From JAHEYG01 sp040403535 (GTDB taxonomy: Bacteria > Bacteroidota > Bacteroidia > B-17B0 > Aurantibacillaceae), in contig JBBAKL010000005.1 of assembly GCA_040403535.1 (NCBI GenBank), positions 1-64,000 on the forward strand: a stretch of 64,000 nt of DNA. Direction: 5' to 3'. How positions within the stretch are numbered: position 1 is the first letter of the stretch; every line of letters starts with the position of its first letter. Below are positions 45,068 through 53,596 of the stretch, piece after piece. The translations under genes and the position numbers were made by a program. The notes beneath the pieces are model-generated. The model was not told the origin of the DNA. It saw only the letters and a list, made by a program, of their open reading frames with translations, and did not search any database.

Positions 45068-47101
45068 AGAAGCAAAGTAAGCCAATCCGCTCATGTAAAC
45101 TAGCTGAGACGTCATCCATTTCCAGCTTTGCGTTTCGCGATACACAACTGCAAGTGTACTCATACATTGCATCGCAAATGCATAAAACACTAATAACGAT
45201 AAACAAACTGCAGTATTATAAACCGGTTTTCCGGTATCGGCATTTTTCTCACTGATAAGTTTTTCTCTGACTGAACTAATGTTTTCAGAATCGTTCGCGC
45301 TATAAATCGTTGCCATAGTACCAACAAACACTTCGCGAGCCGCAAACGATGTTATTAATGCAATTCCTATTTTCCAGTCGAATCCTAATGGTTTTATCAC
45401 AGGTTCTATTTTCTTGCCCAAAATCCCCGCATAAGACGCCTCCAGTTTTTGTGATTCCATTTTTTTAATCAGATCTTTCTTTGCTTCTTCGCCGTCTACG
45501 TTTGTCATTTGCTGAGCAAAATTTTCCTCCACTTTCCCAAAGGTGTCCGACGGACCATGTGAACTTAAAAACCAAAGTATAACAGATACGGCTAAAATTA
45601 TTTTACCGGCTTCCCATAAAAACACTTTTACCTTATTAACCACAATAATTCCAATGCTTTTCCATTGAGGTAAACGATAAACCGGCAACTCCATTACAAA
45701 ATAACTTTTCTCTTTGCTCTTCACAATGTATTTCATCGCCAATGCCGTTAACATAGTGGCAGCAAATCCTAAAACATATAATCCAAATAAGGTTAATCCC
45801 TTTAAATTTAAAATTCCTAATACGGCATCGTCAGGAATAAGTAAAGAGATTAAAAGAGTATAAACAGGCAGACGTGCCGAGCAACTCATTAACGGAATAA
45901 TAAAAATTGTAATTAAACGCTCTTTCATGTTGCTGATGGTACGTGAACCTAGTATAGAAGGCACCGCACACGCCACGCCACTTACAATTGGTATAACGGA
46001 TTTTCCATTCAAACCAAAGCGACGGAAAACCTTGTCCATAATAAAACTTACGCGCGCCATATAACCCGAATCTTCGAGCAACCCAATAAAGAAAAAAAGC
46101 AAAGCTATCTGTGGTACAAAAATGATTACCCCGCTTAATCCTGCTAACACACCATTCACCAACAAATCCGAAACCTCTCCCTGAGGTAAAGTATCCGATG
46201 TTTTTTGCATCAGAAACGAAAAAAACGTTTCTATCCAGTCCATTGGGTATTCAGCCAGAAAAAAGATGAACTGAAATACCGAAAATAAAACAAACAGCAA
46301 AGTCAAATACCCAAATACAGGATGGGTAACATATTTATCGATTGTAAAAGATAATTTGCGCGTGCCTTCCAAAGGTGATTTTACCGTACGCGCAAAAATA
46401 TAATTGATGGTCTTAAATCGATAAAATGTATCTTTTTCCTCAAACTGATTCAGCTTGTTTTTTAAATCAATATCTGCATCAAACTGAGCTGTTACAATGT
46501 CTTTATAATTTTTCAGGTCTTGCTTTAAGGTCTCAATTCGTGCGCTCTCGATAAATGTATTTGTTGATTCTTTAGCCTCAAGTATTTTGGATTTTAACTC
46601 ATCTATTCCTTCGCCGCTTCGCGAATTCACCATTACCACTTTTACTCCCAACAAACGACTGATTTCATCAGCATCAATTTTCAAGCCCAGCTTTTGAGCT
46701 TCATCGATCATATTCAACACCAGTACCACCGGAATTTTTAAATCAATTACCTGCGTAGCTAATAATAAATGCCGTTTAAGTGTTGATGCATCTGTTACAA
46801 CAACAGCAACGTCAGGCGGCGCAGAATGAAATCCGATTAATTCTTTGCAAGCAACCTCTTCATCAAGCGATTTTGGAAACAAGCTGTAAGTGCCCGGCAA
46901 ATCGGTTATTTGTAATTTCACCTCATTATCTGCGCGTTTTGTTTTCGTAAACCCAACATGTTTATCTACGGTTACTCCGGGGTAATTTCCGGTTTTTTGA
47001 TTTAATCCGGTAAGTGTATTAAATAATGTTGTTTTACCGGAATTCGGATTTCCAAGAAGCGCAACAGATATTGTTTTTATTTGTGAATTTCCAGAGGACA
47101 T
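45044..47101 (-). CDS. feoB: Ferrous iron transporter FeoB
   Basis: A 685-residue Fe(II) uptake permease with an N-terminal G domain: G1 GNPNSGKT 17-24, G2/G3 region with TDLPGTYSL, and G4 NMID. The C-terminal membrane part carries two Gate motifs, including VPSILGSRTISN and FAAREVFVGTMATIY. It is translated 1 base after feoA (stop and start almost touching). It converges on the ElyC-like gene with a 24-base overlap. Confidence 0.96.
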   Translation of the reverse strand: MSSGNSQIKTISVALLGNPNSGKTTLFNTLTGLNQKTGNYPGVTVDKHVGFTKTKRADNEVKLQITDLPGTYSLFPKSLDEEVACKELIGFHSAPPDVAVVVTDASTLKRHLLLATQVIDLKIPVVLVLNMIDEAQKLGLKIDADEISRLLGVKVVMVNSRSGEGIDELKSKILEAKESTNTFIESARIETLKQDLKNYKDIVTAQFDADIDLKNKLNQFEEKDTFYRFKTINYIFARTVKSPLEGTRKLSFTIDKYVTHPVFGYLTLLFVLFSVFQFIFFLAEYPMDWIETFFSFLMQKTSDTLPQGEVSDLLVNGVLAGLSGVIIFVPQIALLFFFIGLLEDSGYMARVSFIMDKVFRRFGLNGKSVIPIVSGVACAVPSILGSRTISNMKERLITIFIIPLMSCSARLPVYTLLISLLIPDDAVLGILNLKGLTLFGLYVLGFAATMLTALAMKYIVKSKEKSYFVMELPVYRLPQWKSIGIIVVNKVKVFLWEAGKIILAVSVILWFLSSHGPSDTFGKVEENFAQQMTNVDGEEAKKDLIKKMESQKLEASYAGILGKKIEPVIKPLGFDWKIGIALITSFAAREVFVGTMATIYSANDSENISSVREKLISEKNADTGKPVYNTAVCLSLLVFYAFAMQCMSTLAVVYRETQSWKWMTSQLVYMSGLAYFASLVVYHIF

Positions 47102-47102
47102 A

Positions 47103-47324
47103 TTAATCTTCCAACATTACAGCAGAAGCCTCCTGTTTGCGCATGCTTAATTCGTAACCAGAAACCTCAATAGCAATTGGGTCTCCTAAAGGAGCAATTT
47201 TAGTAAGTTTAATTTTCTCGCCGGGTAAGCAACCCATTTCAATTAATTTTAATGCTAAATCGCGCTGTGTAAATTCTTTAATTACACCGTATTCACCCGG
47301 CTTTAACTGATCGAGGGTTTTCAT
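47103..47324 (-). CDS. feoA: Ferrous iron transport protein FeoA
   Basis: A 73-residue SH3-like protein that assists FeoB. The pattern LDQLKPGEYGVIKEF, LIEMGCLPGEKIKL, APLGDPIAIEVSGYELSMRK is typical. ATG 47324 is preferred to an upstream in-frame start at 47369. It gives the normal length, and a -7-like TAAATTTG (47338-47331) lies only 6 bases before it. A 20-base palindrome at 47360-47379 is a candidate iron-responsive operator. Confidence 0.93.
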   Translation of the reverse strand: MKTLDQLKPGEYGVIKEFTQRDLALKLIEMGCLPGEKIKLTKIAPLGDPIAIEVSGYELSMRKQEASAVMLED

Positions 47325-47330
47325 AGTAAG

Positions 47331-47338
47331 CAAATTTA
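47331..47338 (-). promoter_or_regulatory. -7 box close to feoA start
   Basis: TAAATTTG fits TANNTTTG and ends 6 bases before the feoA ATG, implying a leaderless or nearly leaderless mRNA. Confidence 0.45.
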
Positions 47339-47359
47339 CTAAATAGCCCTGCCAATTTA

Positions 47360-47379
47360 TATACCTCAAATGAGGTATA
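47360..47379. promoter_or_regulatory. 20-base palindrome upstream of feoAB
   Basis: TATACCTCAAATGAGGTATA is a perfect 9-bp inverted repeat with a 2-base centre, 36-55 bases before the feoA ATG and just upstream of the -7 box. It lacks a U tract, so an operator is more likely than a terminator for the preceding gene. The binding protein is unknown. Confidence 0.5.
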
Positions 47380-47384
47380 AAGCC

Positions 47385-48539
47385 TTAAGCCAGTTTTTTT
47401 CGAAAAGCGAATTGGTTGTTTTCTAAGTTGATAAGATTTAGGCCACTGTTTTTTCCAATATTTAGCGCGCCAAACTGCTCGGAAATATTTAACGCACAGG
47501 CCCCATTATACGTAGCCCACTGTAAACCTTGCTGAGTTGTAATAGAAGGAAAATGTTTGAGCAATGTATTTAACTCATTTAAAACCGAAAGGTGGTGGTT
47601 GCTGGCTAAACTATCGGTGCCAATTACAATTTTACAGCTGTTTTTTTGCAAAAGTTCAACCATTGGCAGAGTATTCTCAATATACAAATTGGCATTAGGA
47701 CACAAACACCAATACAAATTTTTGCTGTACATCTCAGCAAAACGAATATCTTCTTCCGATGAAAAAGTGTTATGAACCAGGATCAGATTTCTGCCGGAAG
47801 AAAAGTTTTTTAAATACGCTTGCAATGAAGTATGGTGGTAGGGTTTATAATAAGAAATATCGATGCCAAGGTGCCTGTACAAATCTAACACCGGGCCGGT
47901 TCCTCTTTCAAAAAATTCATTTTCAGAAGCGCTTTCCTGATTATGAATAGTAAGCGGTAAATGTTCGGGACCTGTTTTAGAAATTGCCTGCATTAATTCA
48001 AAAGAAACCGAATATGGCGCGTGCGGACTTAAACTTGCGGTGCCATGTGTTACTTTATTCAGTAATTCCTTCCCTGCTGTCAAAACTTTTTCGCTTAAAG
48101 CCGGGTTTAGTGCAATCAGCTCGATAAACGTGTGAAAACGTATATCGCTTTTCGATTTAATTTCAAAACTATCTGCGGAATTTGAAATATCCCCAACAGC
48201 CACAATGCCATTTTCCCACATTTGTTCTTCAGCAACCCACATCGCCTCCTGCACCAATTCTTGTGCAAAAATAAATCGTTTCGACATTAACTCTTTTGCG
48301 AATCCGGTAAATCCGGTTTTTTCGCTGATGTGTTTGTATAAGTGAGATAGTTCCAGATGGCAATGCGCATTAATAAAGCCCGGAGTGATAATCCCATCAT
48401 GTTTCTCTAGTTTATCCTCAGAAATTTTATCGCTAGTTGTAATTTCTGTTAAACAATTCGATTCGTTCAACACCAGAACAGAGTTGGCAGTTAAAAATTG
48501 ATTTCCGTCAAATATTTGCGAGGCGGTCAGAAAGCGCAT
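47385..48539 (-). CDS. Amidohydrolase family protein (TRZ/ATZ-like)
   Basis: A 384-residue metal-dependent hydrolase. Metal-site motifs are NAHCHLELSH (HxH), TIHNQESASENEF, LVHNTFS and GTDSLASNHHLSVL, with SLSPHAPYSVS before them. This is the arrangement of deaminases and chlorohydrolases that act on N-ring substrates. A role as an aminofutalosine or other deaminase is possible but cannot be told from sequence. It is divergent from rlmN (45 bases between starts) and upstream of feoA. Confidence 0.85.
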   Translation of the reverse strand: MRFLTASQIFDGNQFLTANSVLVLNESNCLTEITTSDKISEDKLEKHDGIITPGFINAHCHLELSHLYKHISEKTGFTGFAKELMSKRFIFAQELVQEAMWVAEEQMWENGIVAVGDISNSADSFEIKSKSDIRFHTFIELIALNPALSEKVLTAGKELLNKVTHGTASLSPHAPYSVSFELMQAISKTGPEHLPLTIHNQESASENEFFERGTGPVLDLYRHLGIDISYYKPYHHTSLQAYLKNFSSGRNLILVHNTFSSEEDIRFAEMYSKNLYWCLCPNANLYIENTLPMVELLQKNSCKIVIGTDSLASNHHLSVLNELNTLLKHFPSITTQQGLQWATYNGACALNISEQFGALNIGKNSGLNLINLENNQFAFRKKLA

Positions 48540-48572
48540 GCCATAAAGGTAGTGAAAAGCCTAATAATGTAG

Positions 48573-48580
48573 TATCTTTG
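48573..48580 (+). promoter_or_regulatory. -7 box abutting rlmN start
   Basis: TATCTTTG, exactly 4 bases before the rlmN ATG, matches the -7 consensus and suggests a leaderless transcript. Confidence 0.5.
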
Positions 48581-48584
48581 TACA

Positions 48585-49646
48585 ATGGCTTCAAAAACCG
48601 ATATACGCACACTTACGCTTGAACAGTTAACTGATGCTTTAGTTAAGCATGGCGAGCCTGCGTTTCGTGCAAAACAGGTTTATGATTGGTTATGGGCCAA
48701 GCGCGCGATTGATTTTGATGACATGAGTAACTTATCAAAAGCACTGCGCGAATGGATGAAAGAAACGTTTACCATTAACGCCGTTGAAATTCACGATTTA
48801 CAGGTTAGTGCCGATAAAACCATTAAGTGCGCAATGCGTCTTAACGACGGTTATGTTGTAGAAAGTGTTTTAATTCCGTCGGGCGACCGAATGACTGCTT
48901 GTATTTCATCGCAAGTAGGTTGTAGTTTAACCTGTAAGTTTTGTGCTACCGGAAAATTAAAACGCATGCGCAATTTAAATGCCGACGAGATTTTTGATCA
49001 GGTAGTATTAGTAAAAAATCTGGCACAGGAACGCTATGGCAAACCCCTCACCAACATAGTGTATATGGGAATGGGAGAGCCATTATTGAATTATGCTGAG
49101 GTTTTAACTTCTACCGAGAAAATAACATCCCCAAAAGGATTAGGTATGAGCCCTCAACGCATTACACTCTCAACTGCCGGTGTTGCAAAAATGATTAAAA
49201 AGATGGGAGATGATGGTGTAAAATTTAATGTTGCGCTATCGCTTCATGCCGCTAATGACGAAAAGCGTAATCACATTATGCCCATCAACGAAACTAACTC
49301 GCTTGATAATTTAGCTGAAGCATTGAATTACTTTTATGAAAAAACCGGCACCCGTGTTACGTTTGAATACATTGTGTTCAGGGATTTCAATGACACATTA
49401 AAAGACGCGCAGGAATTAGCTGATTTTTGCAAACGTGTAAAGTCAAAAGTAAACATCATCGAATACAATCCGATTGATGATGGCGAATTCAAGCAAACTA
49501 CACCTGAACGATTGGCCGCATTTGTACAACACCTCGAAAAAAATAAAATTATTGTGAACGTACGCAGAAGCAGAGGAAAAGATATTGACGCCGCATGCGG
49601 ACAATTAGCCAATAAAAACAAATTGGCGCAACAAGAACTCAAATAA
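48585..49646 (+). CDS. rlmN: 23S rRNA (A2503-C2)/tRNA (A37-C2) methyltransferase RlmN
   Basis: A 353-residue radical SAM methyltransferase. The [4Fe-4S] motif is CSLTCKFC with the third Cys in the CxxxCxxC pattern, the SAM region includes YMGMGEPLLN, and the resolving Cys is in the C-terminal VNVRRSRGKDIDAACGQL. The N-terminal helical RNA-binding part LTDALVKHGEPAFRAKQVYDWLW is typical. The length is normal. Confidence 0.96.
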   Translation: MASKTDIRTLTLEQLTDALVKHGEPAFRAKQVYDWLWAKRAIDFDDMSNLSKALREWMKETFTINAVEIHDLQVSADKTIKCAMRLNDGYVVESVLIPSGDRMTACISSQVGCSLTCKFCATGKLKRMRNLNADEIFDQVVLVKNLAQERYGKPLTNIVYMGMGEPLLNYAEVLTSTEKITSPKGLGMSPQRITLSTAGVAKMIKKMGDDGVKFNVALSLHAANDEKRNHIMPINETNSLDNLAEALNYFYEKTGTRVTFEYIVFRDFNDTLKDAQELADFCKRVKSKVNIIEYNPIDDGEFKQTTPERLAAFVQHLEKNKIIVNVRRSRGKDIDAACGQLANKNKLAQQELK

Positions 49647-49728
49647 TTTTATCAGGCAAAAAGGATATCTCAAGCGCCAAACTTATTTTTTGTTTTTCGT
49701 TGTCATAACAACTAAATTTACGCTAACT

Positions 49729-50706
49729 ATGTCAAGCGCCACACAAAGCATAAAGGCCCCGGTTGCCGAGCACATGAAAATCTTTGAAAGCAAATTCAAA
49801 GACTCCATGAAAAGCTCTGTGCCTCTGCTTGATAAAATCACTAATTATATCGTTAAACGAAAAGGTAAGCAATTGCGTCCCATGTTTGTGTTTTTAAGCG
49901 CGCAAACTGTTGGTGAAATTAATGACAGTACCTACCGTGCAGCAACCTTAATTGAATTGCTTCACACAGCTACTTTAGTGCACGATGATGTGGTTGACGA
50001 TAGTAATGAGCGTCGTGGTTTCTTTAGTCTAAATGCTTTATGGAAAAACAAAATCGCTGTTTTAATTGGCGATTTCCTTTTATCGCGCGGACTACTCTTG
50101 TCATTGGAAAATGATGATTTTCATCTTCTCAAAATAACCAGCAACGCGGTGAAGGAAATGAGTGAAGGAGAATTACTGCAAATTGAAAAAGCGCGTCGTT
50201 TAGATATTTCGGAAGAAATTTATTATGACATTATTCGTCAGAAAACAGCCAGCTTAGTGGCGGCTTGTTGTTCGAGCGGAGCGGCATCCGTTACAAAAGA
50301 TCAAAAAATTATTGAGCTGTTTAAAGAGTTTGGTGTTTTAACCGGTATGGCCTTTCAAATAAAAGATGATTTATTTGATTTTGGTTCGAGTGAAGAAATT
50401 GGAAAACCAACCGGAATAGACATTAAAGAAAAGAAAATGACTCTACCTTTGATTTACGCGTTAAATCAAAGCTCATGGTTAGAAAAACGTAAAATCATCA
50501 ATATCATAAAAAATCACAATACCGACTCGGATAAGGTAAAAGAAGTGATTGATTTTGTAATTGCAAAAGGCGGGATAGCTTACGCTGAAAAAGTAATGCA
50601 TGATTATAAAAACAAAGCTCTGGCTATTTTAAATCAGTTTCCTAAATCAGCTTCGCGCGATAGTCTTGAATTATTAGTTAATTATTCTATTGAACGTAAA
50701 AAATAA
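49729..50706 (+). CDS. Polyprenyl (isoprenyl) diphosphate synthase
   Basis: A 325-residue trans-prenyltransferase making long-chain prenyl diphosphates for menaquinone side chains. The first Asp-rich motif is HDDVVDDSNERRG; the second is FQIKDDLFDF. GKQLRPMFVFLSA and KTASLVAACCSSGA are family segments. ATG 49729 is preferred to the longer open frame because the upstream residues are not typical and the MSSATQSI start suits the family. It is most like octaprenyl/heptaprenyl synthases, but chain length cannot be fixed. The next gene starts 4 bases later. Confidence 0.92.
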   Translation: MSSATQSIKAPVAEHMKIFESKFKDSMKSSVPLLDKITNYIVKRKGKQLRPMFVFLSAQTVGEINDSTYRAATLIELLHTATLVHDDVVDDSNERRGFFSLNALWKNKIAVLIGDFLLSRGLLLSLENDDFHLLKITSNAVKEMSEGELLQIEKARRLDISEEIYYDIIRQKTASLVAACCSSGAASVTKDQKIIELFKEFGVLTGMAFQIKDDLFDFGSSEEIGKPTGIDIKEKKMTLPLIYALNQSSWLEKRKIINIIKNHNTDSDKVKEVIDFVIAKGGIAYAEKVMHDYKNKALAILNQFPKSASRDSLELLVNYSIERKK

Positions 50707-50710
50707 AAAT

Positions 50711-51190
50711 ATGATAACACGATTATTGTATGCCGCCATTTTCGGTTTAATTTTATTTGCTTGTAACAACAGTGGCCAAAAAGCCAATGCAACCGGTGCC
50801 GACTCCACACAACAAACCACAACAGCTAAAAATGAAGTAAGCACAGGCGACAACTCTTATATTATTAATCCGCCCGACACCAGTTACACCGGCGATTTTG
50901 TAGATAAATACGAAAACGGCAACACCAAGTTTAAAGGCGTATTCCGATTTGGTAAACGTCACGGACAATGGATGGCCTGGTATGCCAATGGAATATTGTG
51001 GAGCGAGTGCTATTACGACAAAGGATTAAAGCACGGTGCTAATAATGTGTTTTATCAAAACGGTAAACCGCGTTACAAGGGGTTTTTTAAAAATGACTTA
51101 AAAGACAGCGCGTGGTTATTTTTTGATGAAAACGGCATGCAGGTGAAAGAAATTCTATTCAAAAACGACGAGCCTGTTTCCGAAAAATAA
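50711..51190 (+). CDS. Lipoprotein with MORN-variant (YwqK-like) repeats
   Basis: A 159-residue lipoprotein (signal MITRLLYAAIFGLILFAC, Cys18) with a Thr/Ala/Ser-rich linker and three MORN-variant repeats of the type NGxxKFKGVFRFGKRHGQWMAW, GxLWSExYYDKGLKHG and GKPRYKGFFKNDLKDSAW. Such repeats are annotated as YwqK-family antitoxin, a name with little evidence for exported proteins; a surface or periplasmic binding role is more likely. ATG 50711 is chosen because it starts the signal peptide. It is probably cotranscribed with the prenyl synthase and ends at a strong terminator. Confidence 0.85.
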   Translation: MITRLLYAAIFGLILFACNNSGQKANATGADSTQQTTTAKNEVSTGDNSYIINPPDTSYTGDFVDKYENGNTKFKGVFRFGKRHGQWMAWYANGILWSECYYDKGLKHGANNVFYQNGKPRYKGFFKNDLKDSAWLFFDENGMQVKEILFKNDEPVSEK

Positions 51191-51219
51191 ACCGATTCAG
51201 ATTAATTTAAAATAGCCCG

Positions 51220-51245
51220 AAGCCCTCTTAATGAGGGCTTTTTTA
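51220..51245 (+). terminator. Rho-independent terminator
   Basis: AAGCCCTC / GAGGGCTT stem with a 5-base loop and a T run, 30 bases after the lipoprotein stop. Confidence 0.88.
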
Positions 51246-51304
51246 TTGCTTTTAATGTTAAATTTTGAAACCCTTTGGCGTGGTTCACGGTATAACCAAG
51301 CAAG

Positions 51305-52678
51305 ATGGTTGTAAAACACCTTCATAGACTTTGGAAAACGATTATCATATCAGGAATAAACAAAACTCAAGAACCGCATGACAGAAAGAGTTTATTGTTT
51401 ATTAATAGAATGAGCGTTATAAATGTTTTTTTAATGATTGGTTTTTCAATCACAGCTCCTCTTTTTAATTTACCCAACGTACTTTATTTCACTTTACCTT
51501 TTCTGTTCGCCTTTGGGCTTCCGGCATATTTAAATCATTTAGGTTACTTAACATTTAGCAGGTATTATTTCGCAATAATACCTGTTGTGTTTTTAATTGG
51601 GGTGTGTATACACAACAGCTCGGAGCTGGGTGATAAATATTTATTACTGACATCGGCAGCCATTCCCATCATTTTATTCAGAAACTCAAAAGCGATTTAT
51701 TCATTATTCGCGCTTAATGTCTTGTCGTTCTTTTTCATTACGTGGTATCAATTTAATTTTGAGCCGCTCGTACAAATACCACAATATTTAAAAACAATTT
51801 ATTCGGCATGTTCGGTACTAATTGTTTTTGTAGTCATATTCTTTATCATCTTAAGTTTTAAAAACACAAGCGAAGAATACGAAGAAGATTTAGAGGAAAA
51901 AAACCGCATTATCTCGCAAAAAAACATGGAAGTGCACGATAGCATTACCTACGCCAAACGTTTGCAGGACGCCATTATGCCGCCATTGGATGAAATTTAC
52001 AACTCGGTACCCGACAGTTTTGTTTTGTATCGGCCTAAAGATATTGTGGCGGGTGACTTTTACTTTGCCGATAAGCAGGGTGACTACTTTTTTGTTGCTG
52101 CAGCTGATTGCACCGGACATGGAGTTCCGGGGGCAATGGTGAGTGTGGTGTGCAGTAACGCTTTGAACAGAGCCGTAAACGAATTACAATTATTACAGCC
52201 CGGAGAAATATTAGATAAAGTGCGCGAGTTAGTAGTAGAAACTTTTAAGAAAAGCCAGCACGATGTGAAAGACGGCATGGATATTTCGTTATGTGTAATT
52301 AATCAGAAAACGTACGAAGTGGCGTGGGCGGGAGCTAACAACCCATTATGGTACATTAATGAAAACGAAGAAGAATTAAAAGAAATAACCGCCACCAAAC
52401 AGCCGGTAGGAAAAACAGAAAATTATAAATCGTTTACTACGCATGCCTTTAATTTAGCTAAGGGAGCGATGTTGTATTTATTTACCGACGGCTATGCCGA
52501 CCAATTTGGCGGACCAAAAGGAAAGAAATTTAAATACAAACAACTGGCCGATTTAATTTTAGCCAACCGCAAACTACCCATGCGTGAGCAATGTAAAATT
52601 TTAGAGAATACTTTTGTAAGCTGGAAAGGCAACTTAGACCAGATAGATGATGTGTGTATAATTGGGTTGAAATTGTAA
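51305..52678 (+). CDS. Membrane-anchored SpoIIE/PP2C-type serine phosphatase
   Basis: 457 residues: a short cytoplasmic N-terminus, six hydrophobic segments (about 35-190), a short coiled coil (SEEYEEDLEEKNRIISQKN, about 195-215), then a SpoIIE-type PP2C domain. The domain has YRPKDIVAGDFYFAD, ADCTGHGVPGAMVS, DGMDISLCV and DGYADQFGG, where the acidic metal ligands are visible. It probably dephosphorylates an anti-anti-sigma-type protein in response to a membrane signal. No partner gene is adjacent. A decayed copy of its last 28 codons is found at 53338-53422. Confidence 0.9.
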   Translation: MVVKHLHRLWKTIIISGINKTQEPHDRKSLLFINRMSVINVFLMIGFSITAPLFNLPNVLYFTLPFLFAFGLPAYLNHLGYLTFSRYYFAIIPVVFLIGVCIHNSSELGDKYLLLTSAAIPIILFRNSKAIYSLFALNVLSFFFITWYQFNFEPLVQIPQYLKTIYSACSVLIVFVVIFFIILSFKNTSEEYEEDLEEKNRIISQKNMEVHDSITYAKRLQDAIMPPLDEIYNSVPDSFVLYRPKDIVAGDFYFADKQGDYFFVAAADCTGHGVPGAMVSVVCSNALNRAVNELQLLQPGEILDKVRELVVETFKKSQHDVKDGMDISLCVINQKTYEVAWAGANNPLWYINENEEELKEITATKQPVGKTENYKSFTTHAFNLAKGAMLYLFTDGYADQFGGPKGKKFKYKQLADLILANRKLPMREQCKILENTFVSWKGNLDQIDDVCIIGLKL

Positions 52679-52685
52679 CCCCCTC

Positions 52686-52712
52686 TCCCCTGGGAGAGGG
52701 ATGGGGTGAGGG
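52686..52712 (+). repeat. 27-bp repeat, left copy flanking DUF559 gene
   Basis: TCCCCTGGGAGAGGG then AT then GGGGTGAGGG. The reverse complement recurs at 53171-53197 with only two differences (25/27). It starts 8 bases after the phosphatase stop and contains a short self-pairing CCCTCTCCC..GGGAGAGGG stem that may also terminate transcription. Confidence 0.85.
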
Positions 52713-52789
52713 CAAAATGCTACATTCCATAGCAACACCTTTCCTTTTTCTGCTTATAACTTTGATAAAATTGTGAAGGGAAGCAGAAG

Positions 52790-53332
52790 ATGAAATACGC
52801 AACACAATCATTAAACGCAAACAAATTAATTAAAGCCACTTCAAAATTATTACGCCGCGAACAAACATCGGCGGAAGAATTTATGTGGCAGATGATTAGA
52901 AACAGAAGATTAAACGGATTAAAATTTAGGCGACAACATCCTATTGACAAATTTGTGGCAGACTTTTATTGCCATGAATTAAAATTTGCGGTAGAGTTGG
53001 ATGGCGATATACACGAATTAGAAAGCGTGAAACAAAAAGATAATTACAAAGAAAACAGATTAAAGAAATTAGGCATTAACGTGATACGCTTTAGCAACGA
53101 TGATGTTTTTAGAAACACGGATTGGGTGGCCAACGAAATTTTGAAATTTGCTTCGCGAGTAGATAATAGACCCTCACCCCGGCCCTCTCCCAGGGGAAAC
53201 CTAAAAGGTTCGATGACACCGCAAAAGAACACACGTCATCAAAGGGGGGACCGCTTGCGGTGGGTGAGGGTGCCTTGGAGTAAGGGCGCCCTAAGCCCGT
53301 ATTCAGAAGTAAACCAACCTACCCCTACCTAA
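52790..53332 (+). CDS. DUF559 endonuclease-like protein
   Basis: 180 residues. Residues 1-125 form a DUF559 domain, a relative of very-short-patch-repair nucleases: LRREQTSAEEFMWQMIRNRRL, KFRRQHPIDKFVADFYC, ELKFAVELDGDIHE and INVIRFSNDDVF. The Asp/Glu-x-Glu-type catalytic residues (D in VADFY, E in AVELDG) are present. After about residue 125 the frame runs through the flanking GC-rich repeats (RPSPRPSPRG onward) to 53332, so the tail is probably not functional. A TAACTTTG box at 52757-52764 may be its own promoter. No methylase neighbour is obviously partnered, and the gene with its repeats looks like a small mobile unit. Confidence 0.85.
   Translation: MKYATQSLNANKLIKATSKLLRREQTSAEEFMWQMIRNRRLNGLKFRRQHPIDKFVADFYCHELKFAVELDGDIHELESVKQKDNYKENRLKKLGINVIRFSNDDVFRNTDWVANEILKFASRVDNRPSPRPSPRGNLKGSMTPQKNTRHQRGDRLRWVRVPWSKGALSPYSEVNQPTPT
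53171..53197 (-). repeat. 27-bp repeat, right inverted copy flanking DUF559 gene
   Basis: Reverse complement of 52686-52712 with two mismatches. It lies inside the 3' end of the DUF559 frame, just after the conserved domain, and codes for the Pro/Ser/Arg-rich tail. Confidence 0.85.
53244..53270 (+). repeat. Related GC-rich palindromic repeat
   Basis: GGGGGGACCGCTTGCGGTGGG followed by TGAGGG (first 20 bases are the core). The core ACCGCTTGCGGT is an imperfect palindrome. A 21-base reverse-complement match occurs at 60610-60630, and the GGGTGAGGG end is shared with the 27-bp DUF559 repeats. Confidence 0.75.
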
Positions 53333-53337
53333 TCCAT

Positions 53338-53422
53338 TCCAAATTTTAAAAACACCTTTGTAGGCTGGAAAAGCAACTTAAATCGAAACGAGGAAGTGTG
53401 TAGCATTAGGTTGATTTGTACC
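53338..53422 (+). pseudogene. Decayed copy of the 3' end of the SpoIIE-type phosphatase gene
   Basis: In one frame it reads QILKNTFVGWKSNLNRNEEVCSIRL (in two parts), matching KILENTFVSWKGNLDQIDDVCIIGL at the end of the intact gene (52591-52678). Identity by eye is roughly 70 percent at DNA level. There is no gene body upstream; the DUF559 unit lies where it would be. It is a remnant of a tandem paralogue or of a duplication. Confidence 0.7.
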
Positions 53423-53543
53423 ATCTTTTTTTACTCCCTAGTACCTGCTCGTATTCTAATTTCCTCCATTAGTTCCCGCAAATATAATTTGGCTGCAAAT
53501 AAAAAAATGCTATTTTTACTATTAGTAATAAGCCATCACAAAA

Positions 53544-53596
53544 TGGCGCCTATCTGCCCAATGTTAGTTGTATAGGCGAATATTTGTGGCGCCTAT
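53544..53596. repeat. Short palindromic repeat cluster next to GTTAGC
   Basis: TGGCGCCTAT occurs at 53544-53553 and 53587-53596; between them CGCCTAT pairs with ATAGGCG (53572-53578). GTTAGC follows at 53602-53607. It shares CAAAATGGCG with the right-hand palindrome near 58785-58796. Confidence 0.55.

Noticed and set aside
53198..53332. C-terminal tail of the DUF559 frame as a functional domain
   Set aside because: It is translated from GC-rich repeats and has no domain character.
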